Origin: Ottelia alismoides
Taxonomy: Eukaryota; Streptophyta; Magnoliopsida; Alismatales; Hydrocharitaceae
Direction: 5' to 3'
Assembly: GCA_037367405.1 (NCBI GenBank)
Contig: JAZKJV010006054.1
Span: forward strand, 620,001-684,000
DNA: 64,000 nt
Made by a program: the position numbers and the translations under genes. Each line of letters starts with the position of its first letter. Positions within the stretch are counted from its first letter, which is position 1. Positions 32,333 to 43,852 of this stretch are shown piece after piece. The notes below the pieces were generated by a model that was given only the letters and a program-made list of their open reading frames with translations, had not been told where the DNA came from and did no database searches.

Positions 32333-33842
32333 ATGTCGATCTCAAGGAGGCAAACAATGGAGACTAAGGTAGATGGTAGAGATATTTACGTTATTATGCC
32401 TTTTGAATGTTTATTTGATTTTATGTGGTTTATAATTTTTACATTTTTTATGTAGTTTTTATGTCTTTTATACTTTATATTTTTATTTTAATATTTTTAA
32501 TATTTAATTTTTTTATTTTTAATAGTGGAAAAGGTTTATGCATTAAAGGGTATATATACAAGTAAATTAGCCTTTTATATAGATATAATATGTAAAAAGT
32601 GGAGTTTTAAAAGTTTTTTCATAATTTCTTGATTTTTGAGATATTTTTCAGATTTTTATTAATTTCTTACTGAATTAAAAGTAGAAAATAATGTAATATA
32701 TATCTAGAGAACATTTTTAGTGTTTTTAAAAACAGATAGGAAAAAATATTTTTGATTTTTTATTTATTTTATAGAGAAATTTATTATCTTCAATTTGATA
32801 TATTTTACGTTTTTATATGGTTTTTATTTGATTTTCTGAATTAAATTTTCAACGACCATCGAAGCAACAAGAAATCCATCATCAGATCCTTTCATTCATT
32901 GGAGCTATGTTCAACACTTGGATAAGAAGCATTAGTTGATCCGAGTCTTAGAGGCATGAAGCATCCACTACATTGATTGTTTTTAATCAATCGCTACTTG
33001 GAGATCTTGTTTTGGAGTTTAAGAGCATCTGAATTGGGGGAGAACTCTTGATAAACTATATATTTGTTACTAACCATAAGACCATTTGAATTGCAGTGAT
33101 ACACGGTTGGGTCGAAGCTTTGCTTAATTGTCAGATCAAACGAGAAGCCTTAATAGTATACCCTATACTATATTAAAATATTTTTCAAAATAAAATGATA
33201 TTTTTATAAATCAAAATAAAATTTAGTTTTCAATTGTAAAAAAAAATTTAAAAAAATTCTTCGAGTTTCCTTAAAGAATATTAGATAGATTTTATTATAT
33301 ATTACAACATATAAAAACCAACTAAAAATAACAAAAAAACTCTAAATATATGTGCTTATGTGGTTATAACTAATTACCATATCTACTCCTTATTTTGTCC
33401 TCTTCCACCGCAGAAAATTGATGATGTTGCTTCACCTGCAAGTATCAATTTGACTCGAAACAATTGTCTTGGTTTCCAAATGAAAATGAGTAGGTGAATG
33501 AAGGAGCTGTAGAGATGGAGGATTCACTCCAAAATTCTAACCATCATGTGTGGTCGAAGGTGGACAAGTATGGACGATAGAATATCATCGGAAAGGTTTT
33601 ATGATGTGGAAATGATGATCGAAACGATTTGAAATTGACTTTTGTTTTAATCAAAGAGAAGATAGTGGGTTGAGACGAGAATATAGTAGAAGGAGCATAA
33701 GAGAAAAATAACAAGAGAAAAGGAAGAAGTGGATCTAACTTGAGCTGGTGGATGCACGTATTGGAGGATCGCCTATGGATCAGAGCTCCAATGTTTCACC
33801 TCGATTATCGGGAAAGGCTGAAGGCTTGACGCATTGAAGGTA
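32333..33842. other. Unassigned, possibly more Copia LTR
   Basis: No ORF and no recognisable domain. 32,390-32,850 is very AT-rich; 32,860-33,160 and 33,400-33,842 are of average composition. The 3' end of this stretch carries the GGGCT target duplication of the Gypsy that follows, so this is what that element inserted into, and its continuation is at 46,150-46,308. On the minus strand that continuation contains TCTATATAAGG near 46,308-46,298, which could be the TATA box of an LTR extending leftwards; this is inference. Confidence 0.35.
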
Positions 33843-33847
33843 GGGCT
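33843..33847. repeat. Target-site duplication GGGCT, left copy
   Basis: GGGCT directly precedes LTR base 33,848 (TGAAACAATG) and recurs at 46,145-46,149 directly after the other LTR end (...GATTCATCA). A 5-bp duplication is standard for Gypsy integration and ties the two ends to one insertion. Confidence 0.75.
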
Positions 33848-36181
33848 TGAAACAATGACTTTGTAAGAGGGTTGTATGGTTTCACAAGGCGAAACCGTAG
33901 TCAATGTGTTGACCGCTCAAGAAAACCGCTAAATTCAACAATCAACACACAAAAATAAATCAAGCAATGAAAATACGGTGTGGATCAAAATTTATTTTAA
34001 CCCCTACAATAAAATACGTATAGTGGTAAGCAGAGTAGGGTGTCGAACATGAGGAACACACGATATAACACTTTTATATTATTTATAAATAAATAGTATA
34101 TGTATATATGTATATATAGCTATACACAATATTAGTCAAAATAATGCGAGTTTTATTTTTTTAATTAATTAATTATTATATATATTCGTTTTTAATTATA
34201 TATATAAGTATATATTTTATATTTTTTCTTTTTATATTTTTAGATTTTTAATTTCTTTTATTTTTTATAAAATTTAATAAACTATATATATGATATATAT
34301 ATACAATTTAAGTAAATTTAGATATAAATATAACTAAAAACAGAGAAAAATTCTAGAATCAGATTTTTTGGATTTTAGATAATTATTTTACTATTTTTGT
34401 GATTTTTTTGGTTATTTTTGCTATTTTTTATATATTTTTAAAGTAGAAAATACCCAAAATAGGTTAAAATAATAGGCTTAAATTAAAATGGAGATGACAA
34501 ATATCAAATAATATTAAAATGTCTCCAAATTAATTCTAATATAAGGATAATAATATAAAGAAAATTATAAAATAGAAACCACTATTTTTGGAGTTTTAGG
34601 GATTTTTACAAATTTATATAGAGGTTTTTGGGTTTTTCAATTTTTAAGCATTTTCTTTTCTGTTTTTAGTGATTTTTGGTCTGTAGGTAAATAATATTTA
34701 AATAAAACTACTATATTTTTTGGTAATTTTTCAAAACGATTTTCTATTTTTTTGGCTTTTTAAGACAAACAAGGACTGTTAGTACACCATTTGGATTTTA
34801 TAAAATAGGAAAGGGGCATACAATGCAAATGTAAAATTATAGCACGATTAAGCATGCATCCAGGTACCTACTCCTATTTTTTGGTGATTTTTGGAGTACG
34901 ACAACTATTTTATAAATAGAAAACAAAGCACAAAAATAATTAGCCTAGCAGGGTTATAAATGCGAATATAAATAAAGGAAAGGGGCAAAGTGCAATTTCA
35001 CCAAAAAGTTAACATTAATATTCAAATTTTGTATATTAAAAGAAAATTACAATAACCTGCGAGGGTTCACATGCAATTTCTATAAAATAAAACATGCGCC
35101 TATACGTGACTCTAGTAGGGACTAAATTGCAACATAAAGAAAGCTTAGGGGCTACGGGCATTTTATCCATAAGTTATTAAACTACTTAAAATATTTACAG
35201 GACCATTTAGTAATTACAAAAAGGTAGAGAGAGGCTATGCAATTTACCTACATATACGCCAAGATTCAGCCGTCTAGGGCTCGCCACGTGGCTGATCTTG
35301 CGGCTCCCTTCATGTACCCCTTTGTAGGAAATCAACGATCCATATTAGATCCGGATCGCTGTTCTTGATCGAACGATGGGGGCGGTCGTTGCAAGAGCAT
35401 GCAAGAATAGTTCTCCGGCAAGCTTTAATCTCTCGTTTCTCCGATCTCTGACGCTCTTTTTCTCGTCCAACGAGCCCAACAATTAGCCAGGATTCCTCCG
35501 CTTGCGAATACAGGGTCCAGGTGAGGCGAGGGGTTCCATATGTTCAGGCAAGGTTAAACAACCTGGAGCAGCTCTAGGTGGTCGTTGAGGTCCCAAGGCT
35601 TCATCAGACCTGCAAGTCGCAACCAAAAGACTCCAAGGTGTGAGGGCTATCTCCTCGACCTAGGGTTTACGTGCAATAACGAGGGATATGGAATGGAGGG
35701 GGGGGGAGCTCCGGTGAAGGCGGCGGAGGGAGCTCCAACTCCTTGAATCAGGGCTTGATTCAAGGGGTTCCGAGGGGAATCAGTGGGGAACGTGATGGAG
35801 AGAGAGGTCGAATGGGAGTCAGGTCAGATCGAAGGTTGGATCACGACGATTTTGACATGGAGCCTGAGCTCCAAGAATTAGGGCTTTTTGATTTTAACGT
35901 GATTCGATTGATTTAACTATGAATTAAAGAGGCTAAATGAAAATTAAATACAAAATTACCTAGGTTTGAAGAGAAAAGGGGTTCAACCGACCTGAGAGGC
36001 CAGGAGAAGAACCAACCCACAATGCTCTGGTGGTGGGGTGGATTCAGGTCTTCCGCTTTCTCTCCTTGCTGCAAATCACGAGCTATACTTTGTCGTCACC
36101 ATGGTGAAGCTCATCGAAGTGATCTGAGGGGCTAAAGCTCGAAGAAGAGGGATCAAAAGTCAAAAGGGTGGCGAAGGGTTA

Positions 36182-36190
36182 TATTTATAG
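36182..36190 (-). promoter_or_regulatory. TATA box of Gypsy no. 2 3' LTR
   Basis: The minus strand reads CTATAAATA, about 240 bp downstream of the G-box palindrome. The other LTR of the element has the same sequence at 44,747-44,739. Confidence 0.75.
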
Positions 36191-36422
36191 ACAAGTTTTG
36201 AGGGAATTTCGAGGGTTGTGGGATCGAGCGGTTGTAGGTGGAGATGTGAGGATTGGCGTGGATTTAGGATGAAGAAGCTACAGAATGGTGGTGGTCTCGG
36301 GGGTAATATGTGAGGGTGGAGGTGAGGAGAAAATGGTGAAGGGGCATCCCGCGTGACTTCTAACAAGCGTCAGAAGGGATGAGGTATAGTTGACCGAGGT
36401 CAACATTTGAAGGCGCCCGGTT

Positions 36423-36436
36423 GGTCCACGTGGACC
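36423..36436. promoter_or_regulatory. G-box palindrome, 14-bp perfect core
   Basis: GGTCCACGTGGACC is a perfect palindrome; beyond it the arms decay. It lies 1,155 bp from the LTR start, the same place as in the other copies. Confidence 0.75.
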
Positions 36437-37584
36437 GATCAAGAAATTCCAAGGCAAAAATGCCCTGTAAAATGAATAATAAATAGTAATTGGTTTTATT
36501 ATTTTTAGGTTATAAAATAAATAATGGTTCTATTTTTTGTAGTATTTTATGCATGTTTTTTATTTAATTTTTTATATGTGTTTATTTATAAGTTACTTTT
36601 TAGGGTATATATAGGTATATTTACCTATGTTTAAGATATTTTATTTTTATTTTTTATTTTAAATTATAAATTTATAACTTATTTTTATACATATAAATAT
36701 ATTTTTATGACATTTTTTGAAGTAATATAAACACTTAATTAAATAGGAGTATGATATCTATATGTATAAGTACAAGTATTTTACTTATGTATTTTGTATA
36801 AGAATTTTATTTTAATGTTTTATTTATTTTTTTATTTTAGTTTTAGTATGTACATATTATAATAATTTTTACAAAATTATAAAAATATAAAATTGTAAAA
36901 AATAAAAAAGAATGAATAAAATGAATATTTTAATCATGTCTATTATACACTAGGGGTCCAAAACCTAATTTTCAAACCCAAAAAATATGAAACCACTTTC
37001 ATTAAATAACTTATGAAAAGTTATACACAATTAAAGTGATTTTGATATATTTTGAGTTTTTATTTGTGAGATATGGGTCTGTGAAGCTTGGGTTTTAGGA
37101 TTTTATTTAGAGTATATTTTGTACACTGTGTATTATTTTTGTATAAACTCAATTTTATATTTTTCTATACAGTATTATATACATTTGATGTACAAAGTTT
37201 CTTTATTTAAGATGTAAACAATAAAAAATAAAATAGGTCCCAAAAAGTCATTATTGTCTTATTTATAGAGTGATGGGTCCTATATTTACTATACCTTTAG
37301 CCTTCCTATCTCTCCCTACTTTATTCCTTATCGACTAAGTCATCATGATGATTGAGTCTTGAGGGCTAGGGTCACTTCAATGTCCTTGACACTTCGCTCT
37401 TTTTCTTTTCTTTCCTTTATTCTTTGATTTTAGAAATAAATACCATATACATACAATATTTTATACCGTATTTGGAAGAAATTATTGAACATTTATTTTG
37501 ACAAATTAATGATACATACATGCATTCTGCTAGGGTTTAAAGTCCAAAATGAAAGAATAAAGGTGATGAAATGGAGATTCGTCA

Positions 37585-37596
37585 CCCCCTATACTT
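37585..37596 (-). other. Polypurine tract of Gypsy no. 2
   Basis: The minus strand reads AAGTATAGGGGG directly before the LTR start TGACGAATC. It is identical to the tract found inverted at 20,897-20,908. Confidence 0.85.
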
Positions 37597-39992
37597 TCCT
37601 TTGCTAGTCCCTAGCAAACACTTATGCTTGTAAGTGCGGAGAAAAATAAAGAAAAGAAAAAGAAATAACTCGGAATAATTTTGACTCTTAAACTTGTCTT
37701 AATAATATCAAAATCTGGAGCTAAGAGAAGGCCTTTGGATTAATGATGTGTTCGGAACCTCTTAGAGGTTAGGATTTATGAAATGACAAACTTTAGGTTC
37801 CATACTCCTATTATTCAATCCAATTCACAGCCATGTCAAAACCATTCTCTCAGTCGCATACTGTTGCTACCTTGAAATGGTAGAACAATATATGTGAAAT
37901 TGTTAGCTCTCCCCATACACAACCATTGAACTACCAAAGTGTCTGCTCTTCTGATAACTCATCCTCGTGGAGTCAGATATTTCCTTCTAAGGTCAGGTGC
38001 TTCTAGTCTTTACAATCGAATGGGATAAAAAGTTAGAAGAATGGGAAGAGGAGTGGGAAAGGACTAGTGTAGTCTTCATTCCCACATAAAGTGTCAGTGT
38101 AACCGGATCTTCGCCGAGAAGCAGGCTTTTTCCGAAGCTCCTATTTGTGGAGTTTTTGGTCGAAGGCTTCGTTAGATGTTTTCTTTGACATTGCATAGCA
38201 TTTGCATTCTTGTTTATGCCCCAGTGGATATAACATCTTTTGTTCCACCACTATTTTAAAATCTTAGAAAAAGTTATGCCAGTAGACCATCCCTCATCCG
38301 AAGCATTGTTTCAATCCATCTCTAGTCGTTAAATATCATTGTTATCAGAAGAAGTGGGTTAGAGTACCAGTGTCGCCTATCTCCAAGAATGGTTCCTGAG
38401 CGACAATTGACGAAGCGACCTTCCATCGTCCCGACTTATACCTCAAGATTTTTCAACATTCTATCTAGGTTGAGCCAAGTGTTAGGTGTGAGGTTTCCAG
38501 TCAAGTCACTATATCAAGAGTCATACGGATGATGTGAAGGGTTCTACTTAGGCACATTGAATTGACTCATGAACATAGTCTTATGGAATCCAAAGAAATA
38601 AGTCAAGGTGACCTGAAGTATCTCCAATTACAGTCTGCAATGGGTTCCTATGAAAGTAAGTGTATTGAGGTCTACATGAAGCTCCAATCTTCAGACTTTA
38701 GTTGGACTTGTTCAATTGCCTAGATTACTCTGAAAAATGCTCATGCTTTGTACAATGCAAGAAAAATATTTGTGTAAAGTAATTTTCAGACTTTTGATCT
38801 TTTTATGGATTTTTGAAAAGACGATACAGATGTTGAATTTTTTTAAATAGTTTTGCAAATGTTTTTGGTGGTTTTTGCAAACAAAAAAATTGTCTATGAA
38901 AATAGGTACAACTATTTACACGAGGATGCATCTTATATTTACAAAACTTGGGTTCTTAATAATTTACATGGGATAAATGATCTTTTTATAGATCGGTATG
39001 TACAGTTAATAACGAATCTTAGTGTGATGTATATATTCCTCAAACTTATTTGAAAATCATTTTACAAACAATTTTGTAAACTGTCATCTAAAACAATTTT
39101 GACAAATATTTTTCGCAAACATTTACACATATTAGAAAATCATTTTGCAAAGTTTTCTTTTCCAAATAGTATCTATAGTTTTTTCAAAAAATTTTGCAAC
39201 CATTTTCGAAACATTTACAAATCAATTTTCAAATATATTTATTTCATGCAAAGAAAAGAAATTTGCAAACAAAATATTTTGCAAAGGTTGATAACATTTT
39301 ACAAAATATTTTTCAAATAATTTTCAAGTATATTTTTCAATCAGATTTTCAAACTATTTTCCAAAGATTTTGCAAAGCATTTTCTCCTGATTTATTAGTC
39401 AGTACTTACAAACAGAATTCAAGGAATAATAGACATCATTTTTATTAAATAATTTAATGAGTTTGTATATATAGTGTTTTAGCCTTATTTAGTCAAATCA
39501 CGAAAATAAGAGTTATGTCTAAAATATATACAAAGTATATATTGACCCCCTATACTTAGCATGAGCTATGTCCTCATAGATCGAAGAGAAAGAAAGACAT
39601 AACTCGTACTAGGTATAGAAAAGTCTATACTATAATGACTAAAGAATAGGAAGTCGACCGTCCCCCCTATAATTAGGATCAATTAATCCTAAGTATTGCA
39701 GTCTGTATACAAATGCAGGGAGGGTCGAGGTGGGAACGAATAAATGAATAACTCAATGGCCCAGCCTTTCTCCCCCTATACTTAGGGTAAAATGTCCCTA
39801 AGTATAGAAAGAATGTCAGAAGTTGAGGAGAAATGCGAGAGATCAACGAATGAGAACCCATAATGCATTCAACCCCCCGATACTTAGGATGAAGCATATC
39901 CTAAGTACAACAATGATGTACGGGATGAATGCGACTTTTAGGAAGAATAAACGAATGAAAAGAAGAAAAGAAGGAAAGAAGAAAATGATTAA
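37597..39992 (-). other. 3' UTR of Gypsy no. 2
   Basis: There is no credible ORF. 37,620-38,770 is homologous to the reverse complement of 18,830-19,920 in Gypsy no. 1. 39,060-39,400 is the AAATGTTTGCAAAAT-type AT-rich repeat zone. 39,544-39,916 holds the PPT-like stem-loops. Small open frames (60-84 codons, Phe/Lys/Ile-rich) are composition artefacts of the AT-rich zone. Confidence 0.75.
39544..39916 (-). repeat. Four PPT-like stem-loop units, minus strand
   Basis: Units lie near 39,544-39,640, 39,662-39,700, 39,772-39,810 and 39,870-39,907. Each has CCCCCTATACTTAGG-like and CCTAAGTATAG-like arms around a short loop; the unit at 39,775-39,809 is nearly perfect (CTATACTTAGGG / CCCTAAGTATAG). 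They are collinear with 17,804-18,172 of Gypsy no. 1. Confidence 0.75.
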
Positions 39993-40747
39993 CTATTCAA
40001 AAATGTTTTTGCTAGCCTCGTCTGATTGAGTGGATGCTGTGAATGTGAGTTCTTCACCATGGACCACCTGAATTGTATCGGCCACGAACAGAAATGTGTC
40101 ATGTTCGAGATAAGGCTTCAGAAGTTGTCCGTTGATCACAAATGGTTGTGTGTCAACTGCCGAACCGGATATGACGATACTTCCATTGTCACGCATATGT
40201 TTTACTATGAATCGCCATGTCCACTTGCTTTTAAATTTCCCTAGTAATAGTTTAAGCTTTGCATCGAATAACCAAACTTTCTGTCTTCGTTCGAAGGTCT
40301 TGCGGGGATGTGCTTGTCATGCCACTCCTTGACCTTTTCTTTGTACATTAGGCTATTGTCATATGCATACTCGAGGAATTCAAGGAGCTGATTCAGACCC
40401 AACTTTTAATTCTGTCCTCCCTTCTTGGAATCCAATTTACAGATGTGAATCACCCACAATGATTTGTGAATAAGTTTCACAGGCAAATGGCATGGCTTGC
40501 TGTATACTAGGCAGTAGGGAGACATTCCTAACGGTGACTTGTACGTGGTCTGATAGGCCCAAAGTACTGAGTCCAACAACTGTGACCAATTCTTCCTGTC
40601 GGGGTGCTTGAGTTTCTGCAAATTGTCTTTATCTCTCTATTTGAATATTCTGCCAGGCCATTGGACTGTGGGTGGTACGTAGAGGTGACACGATGTTCTA
40701 TGAAAAATTCATGTGTCAGCTTCTTTACCTCTCTATTGATGAAGTAG
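39993..40747 (-). pseudogene. Gypsy no. 2 integrase, C-terminal half
   Basis: At 40,740-40,630 (minus) the frame reads NREVKKLTHEFF, then YHPQSNGLAEYSNREI with the catalytic Glu. At 40,621-40,406, WSQLLDSVLWAYQTTYKSPLG leads to MSPYCLVYSKPCHLPVKL. The WLFDAKLKLLLG-like C-terminal block follows at 40,280-40,240 and a 67-codon open tail (40,196-39,993). Frameshifts separate these. The segment is cut at 40,747 by the solo LTR, just upstream of the catalytic Glu. Confidence 0.88.
40743..40747. repeat. Target-site duplication AGTAG, left copy
   Basis: AGTAG precedes the solo LTR (TGATAACGGG...) and recurs exactly at 43,848-43,852 after ...ATTCATCA. A perfect 5-bp duplication in integrase sequence. 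Confidence 0.9.
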
Positions 40748-42439
40748 TGATAACGGGCTAAAATCAGATTGCGGCTTTTAATGTTATAAAGTTGTCGGTG
40801 TAGAAAAGCCGCAAAGAGATCTTAACTCCGATCAAACAAATTCGGTTTTTCAAGAGAAAAACATACACTATTTTTTTATCTAGGTAAGTGTGCCTGGGTC
40901 GAACTCAAGGAGGCAGAATAGAATGCTTTGATTTTTTTTTAAGATAAAATATTTTTGCGATTTATTTTTATCTCTTCTGAAAGCGATCAAAGAAAGGCTA
41001 CAATTTTTTATTTTATTTTTTTATTTGATTTTAATCTTTTCCAATTTTTATTTAATTTTCAAAAGGGTATTTTTCACAAGATTTATTTATTATATAATAG
41101 GTGGAATATAGGTAGATGATACTATATAGTAGGTGAAAAACTGAGCAACGGGCTCGAACAAACACGAAAACAAAACAAAATAGAGTCGGTTTTCGACGAA
41201 TCAAAACACGATAAAAAACATGAGAAAATTACACAAAAAATTACTTGAAATCTTGCTGGGGTAGTTGCGTAACTACCCTAAAAAATTGACGAAAAATAAG
41301 GTCAAAAATAGGTCCAAAAATCCCTTACAGCCCAGGGGTATAAACGCAATAAAAAGTAATTAAAATGTTCTGCAAAATGGTCCTTACAGGGACTGTTTTG
41401 AAAAGAAATAAAAGTTTTTACATTTAGGTCCCTACGGAGGGACCTAAATGCAAATACTGGAAATTGTTTGAGCATGAATTAATTTCTGGAAGTCCTCGGG
41501 TTTATTTTGCAAAATCTCCACCGATTCGGCTTGGACGGATGCGATTAGAACATTTCGGCGCTGATCCAATGCTTGCGCGGGTGCCACGTGTCGAAATTCT
41601 GCGCTGCGGCTGTTCTTGAGGTTGTTATACAACTAACAATGGGCTCTCCTTCTTCGAATTTTCTCGAGCTGATGACGACGAGCTGGGGCCTCCAGCGGGG
41701 CCAGAGGGGTGGCTCCTCCACCCCTCGAGCTCGCCCGCGGTGGTAGTTAGTCAGAGGCGACTCCGAGCGGCGGTGGAAAGACGATGAAGATGGAGGTTCC
41801 CTCTGTTCTGTTCCGAGGAATGGCTGCTGCAACCTCTTGGAATTGCAATTTCTTGAAGCTTGAAGACTCCATATACATTGATTTTGCTCCTGATGGAAGA
41901 TGATACTGCAAATAAGAGATTTATATGCTCGATTCACGAAGAATCGACCAAAATGTTATATATTTGCAAGCTCGAAAAGTCACGTTTCCAGAATTATTGA
42001 GAGTTGCGAGAAAATGTTCGAGAAATGGAAGGCTATTTGAATCGATTTGAAGTGCATTAAGATTTGGGAATTGTTCTGCGTCTAGGCTAAATGATTAGGT
42101 GAGCTAAAGCTGGGATTAGCCATACTAATCGTGGCACAAAAATCGAGAAAGAATATGAGAAAGTGGAGGAATAGGTCTGGGAAGATCAGAGATGTATTTA
42201 CCTCTAAAGGTGCTCGACGGTCGACCTTCGCCGGAGCGGAACACGGCGTTGAGCTACGATGCAAGGCAACCAAATGCCTTGGAACCTCCTCTGAAGATCC
42301 CTCCTCCATGCAAGCTTGCTGGGGCGGAGCTGTCACCTCCAAATCCAGCGAAGCGAGGCTGGGAAGAATGGGGGTCAGCCACTGGAGCTGGTAGCTGTAG
42401 GTGGTTGGAAAGTTAGTTGGAAATGTCCAACTTCGAGGG

Positions 42440-42448
42440 TTTTTATAG
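42440..42448 (-). promoter_or_regulatory. TATA box of the solo LTR
   Basis: The minus strand reads CTATAAAAA, about 185 bp downstream of the G-box palindrome, in the same order as in the other LTRs. Confidence 0.65.
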
Positions 42449-42617
42449 ATGATTTGCTTGCTCCCCAAGCTTGATCGAGTGGTAGGCGATGGAGATGGTT
42501 GTTAGGAGCATCACATCAATGGTTTAGGTCATCTAGATGAGTTAAGAAGCACGCTAGATAATTCGGTGAAGGAAGGGCATTGGAACAGATTCTGTTTGAG
42601 CTTTTTTGAGGAAGATG

Positions 42618-42649
42618 AACCAGGTGCTGACACGTGTCAGCACCTGGTT
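42618..42649. promoter_or_regulatory. 32-bp perfect palindrome with G-box core
   Basis: The arm AACCAGGTGCTGACAC and its exact complement meet at CACGTG. The arms differ from those at 21,133 (CCTGGTTGGTCCAC) yet are equally perfect. It lies 1,214 bp from the LTR start. Confidence 0.85.
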
Positions 42650-43847
42650 GGCCAGATGGTTTAAAATGCTTGTAAATTCAATAATAAATAATAAATAAGG
42701 TTATTTTAAATAAGTATAAATACAAGAAATGTAAATAATTAAATAATCTTAATTATGGAATAAATACTTTTTATAAATAATAAATATTATTTGAGATATA
42801 AATATTATATTAATAAATATGTATATATAAATAGGTTTTGGATTCTTAATTAATAAAAAAATAATTAAAAACTAATTTTATATTTTCTTAATTATTAAAA
42901 CAATAAATAAAAGTTGTGTGAATTTTTAGGGATTTTAATAAATTAATTTAAATATATTAATAAATATGGGTATAAGTTATATAGTTCATTTTTACCTATA
43001 ATTTAGGGTTTCTGATTTTACTAAATAAATAAATAAGCTCCAAAAATTATGAAATAAATTAGAGTGAAAATATGAGATCATGAAAATAATTAGAAATTAT
43101 AAAATTAATAAAACTATAAATAATATGTTATACATCAAATAAATAGCCCAGAAACCTCGTTGTCATTTGGTCCCAAAACCGACTTTTTGCAAACGGACTC
43201 TGAATTCGATGAAACCACCTTTATTAATTAGAGAATATTATTTTATGAACTTTAAATGTGAGTAGAGTGAAATTGGAGTTTGTATGAAGAAGTTATGATG
43301 TTCGGAAGTTGAGATTTTGACAATTTACAAGTAGGATTTCTTGGCATATGTACATGGTAATATTTTTAACTTATTTTTATATTTTTATATACATTTTTAG
43401 AAATAATTAAGAGAAGGGTTGATGAAAAAAATGTACATATGAATTAATTAAAAATCTTTGAAGTTTGGTATTTATTTTATAAATAGTGAAAGGTGTATGA
43501 AGTGTGACTTAATTTTATTTTTATGGTTTTCTTTCCTTATCTCCCCCTACTTATTGGTTTGTCGACCAATCTATGCTGACTTGGTCTCGGAGGTTAGGCT
43601 ATAAATATACCTTGCAGTTATATTTATAGTTATAAGTCATATTGTACATATTTACATATATCCAATCTGCCTTCTTTTCTTTTTCTTTTGTTCTTTATTT
43701 ATTTACATGATTTTGATGGGTAAAAGTGAATATTTATGCATGAATGAAGTTTTGATAAAAGATGAGAATTAACGAATATTTACATGCATTTGTTAAGGGT
43801 TTTAAGACAAAATGCGACATAAAAGTTAATGAATCATGGATTCATCA

Positions 43848-43852
43848 AGTAG
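43848..43852. repeat. Target-site duplication AGTAG, right copy
   Basis: The exact partner of 40,743-40,747; see the solo LTR. Confidence 0.9.

Larger units (their letters stand above)
26346..33842 (-). mobile_element. Ty1/Copia element, minus strand, decayed
   Basis: Read on the minus strand: a probable 5' LTR ending at 30,844, a PBS at 30,841-30,827, a leader (30,826-30,221), gag (30,220-29,480), integrase (28,790-28,050), then RT and RNase H (27,850-26,440). That is the Copia order. Its leader is homologous to that of the + strand Copia at 1-8,516, so they belong to related families. No 3' LTR is seen on the left; the element ends against Gypsy LTR sequence near 26,346. How far the 5' LTR extends beyond 31,516 is unclear, because an hAT-like element is inserted there. 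Confidence 0.75.
33848..37584 (-). repeat. Gypsy no. 2 3' LTR, 3,737 bp
   Basis: On the minus strand it starts TGACGAATCTCCATTTCATC and ends ...TTGTTTCA. Layout from its start: an AT-rich U3 (37,584-36,470), the G-box palindrome (36,423-36,436), a TATA box (36,190-36,182), a GC-richer leader (36,180-35,250), then an AT-rich R-U5 (35,240-33,900). Short frames such as 36,366-36,160 (minus) are Pro/Ser-rich with no recognisable product. Confidence 0.85.
40748..43847 (-). mobile_element. Solo LTR of an Athila-like element, 3,100 bp
   Basis: It is flanked by a perfect AGTAG duplication. On the minus strand it starts TGATGAATCCATGATTCATT and ends CCCGTTATCA, so both termini are intact TG...CA. No internal domain is present, so this is the product of LTR-LTR recombination or a lone LTR. 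Layout matches the other LTRs: an AT-rich U3, a 32-bp G-box palindrome (42,618-42,649), a TATA box (42,448-42,440), a leader, then R-U5. It differs enough from Gypsy no. 2 LTRs to be another subfamily. Minus-strand frames of 128-130 codons (42,468-42,082; 41,937-41,545) have no recognisable domain. Confidence 0.9.

Noticed and set aside
39099..39448. Two overlapping Phe/Ile/Lys-rich frames resembling short membrane proteins
   Set aside because: They are translations of the AAATGTTTGCAAAAT-type repeat zone, so the composition explains both openness and hydrophobicity.
41545..42468. Two minus-strand open frames of 128-130 codons
   Set aside because: Both lie wholly within the solo LTR, one starting upstream of its TATA box. 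They show no domain, and the equivalent places in the other LTRs are not open in the same frame.
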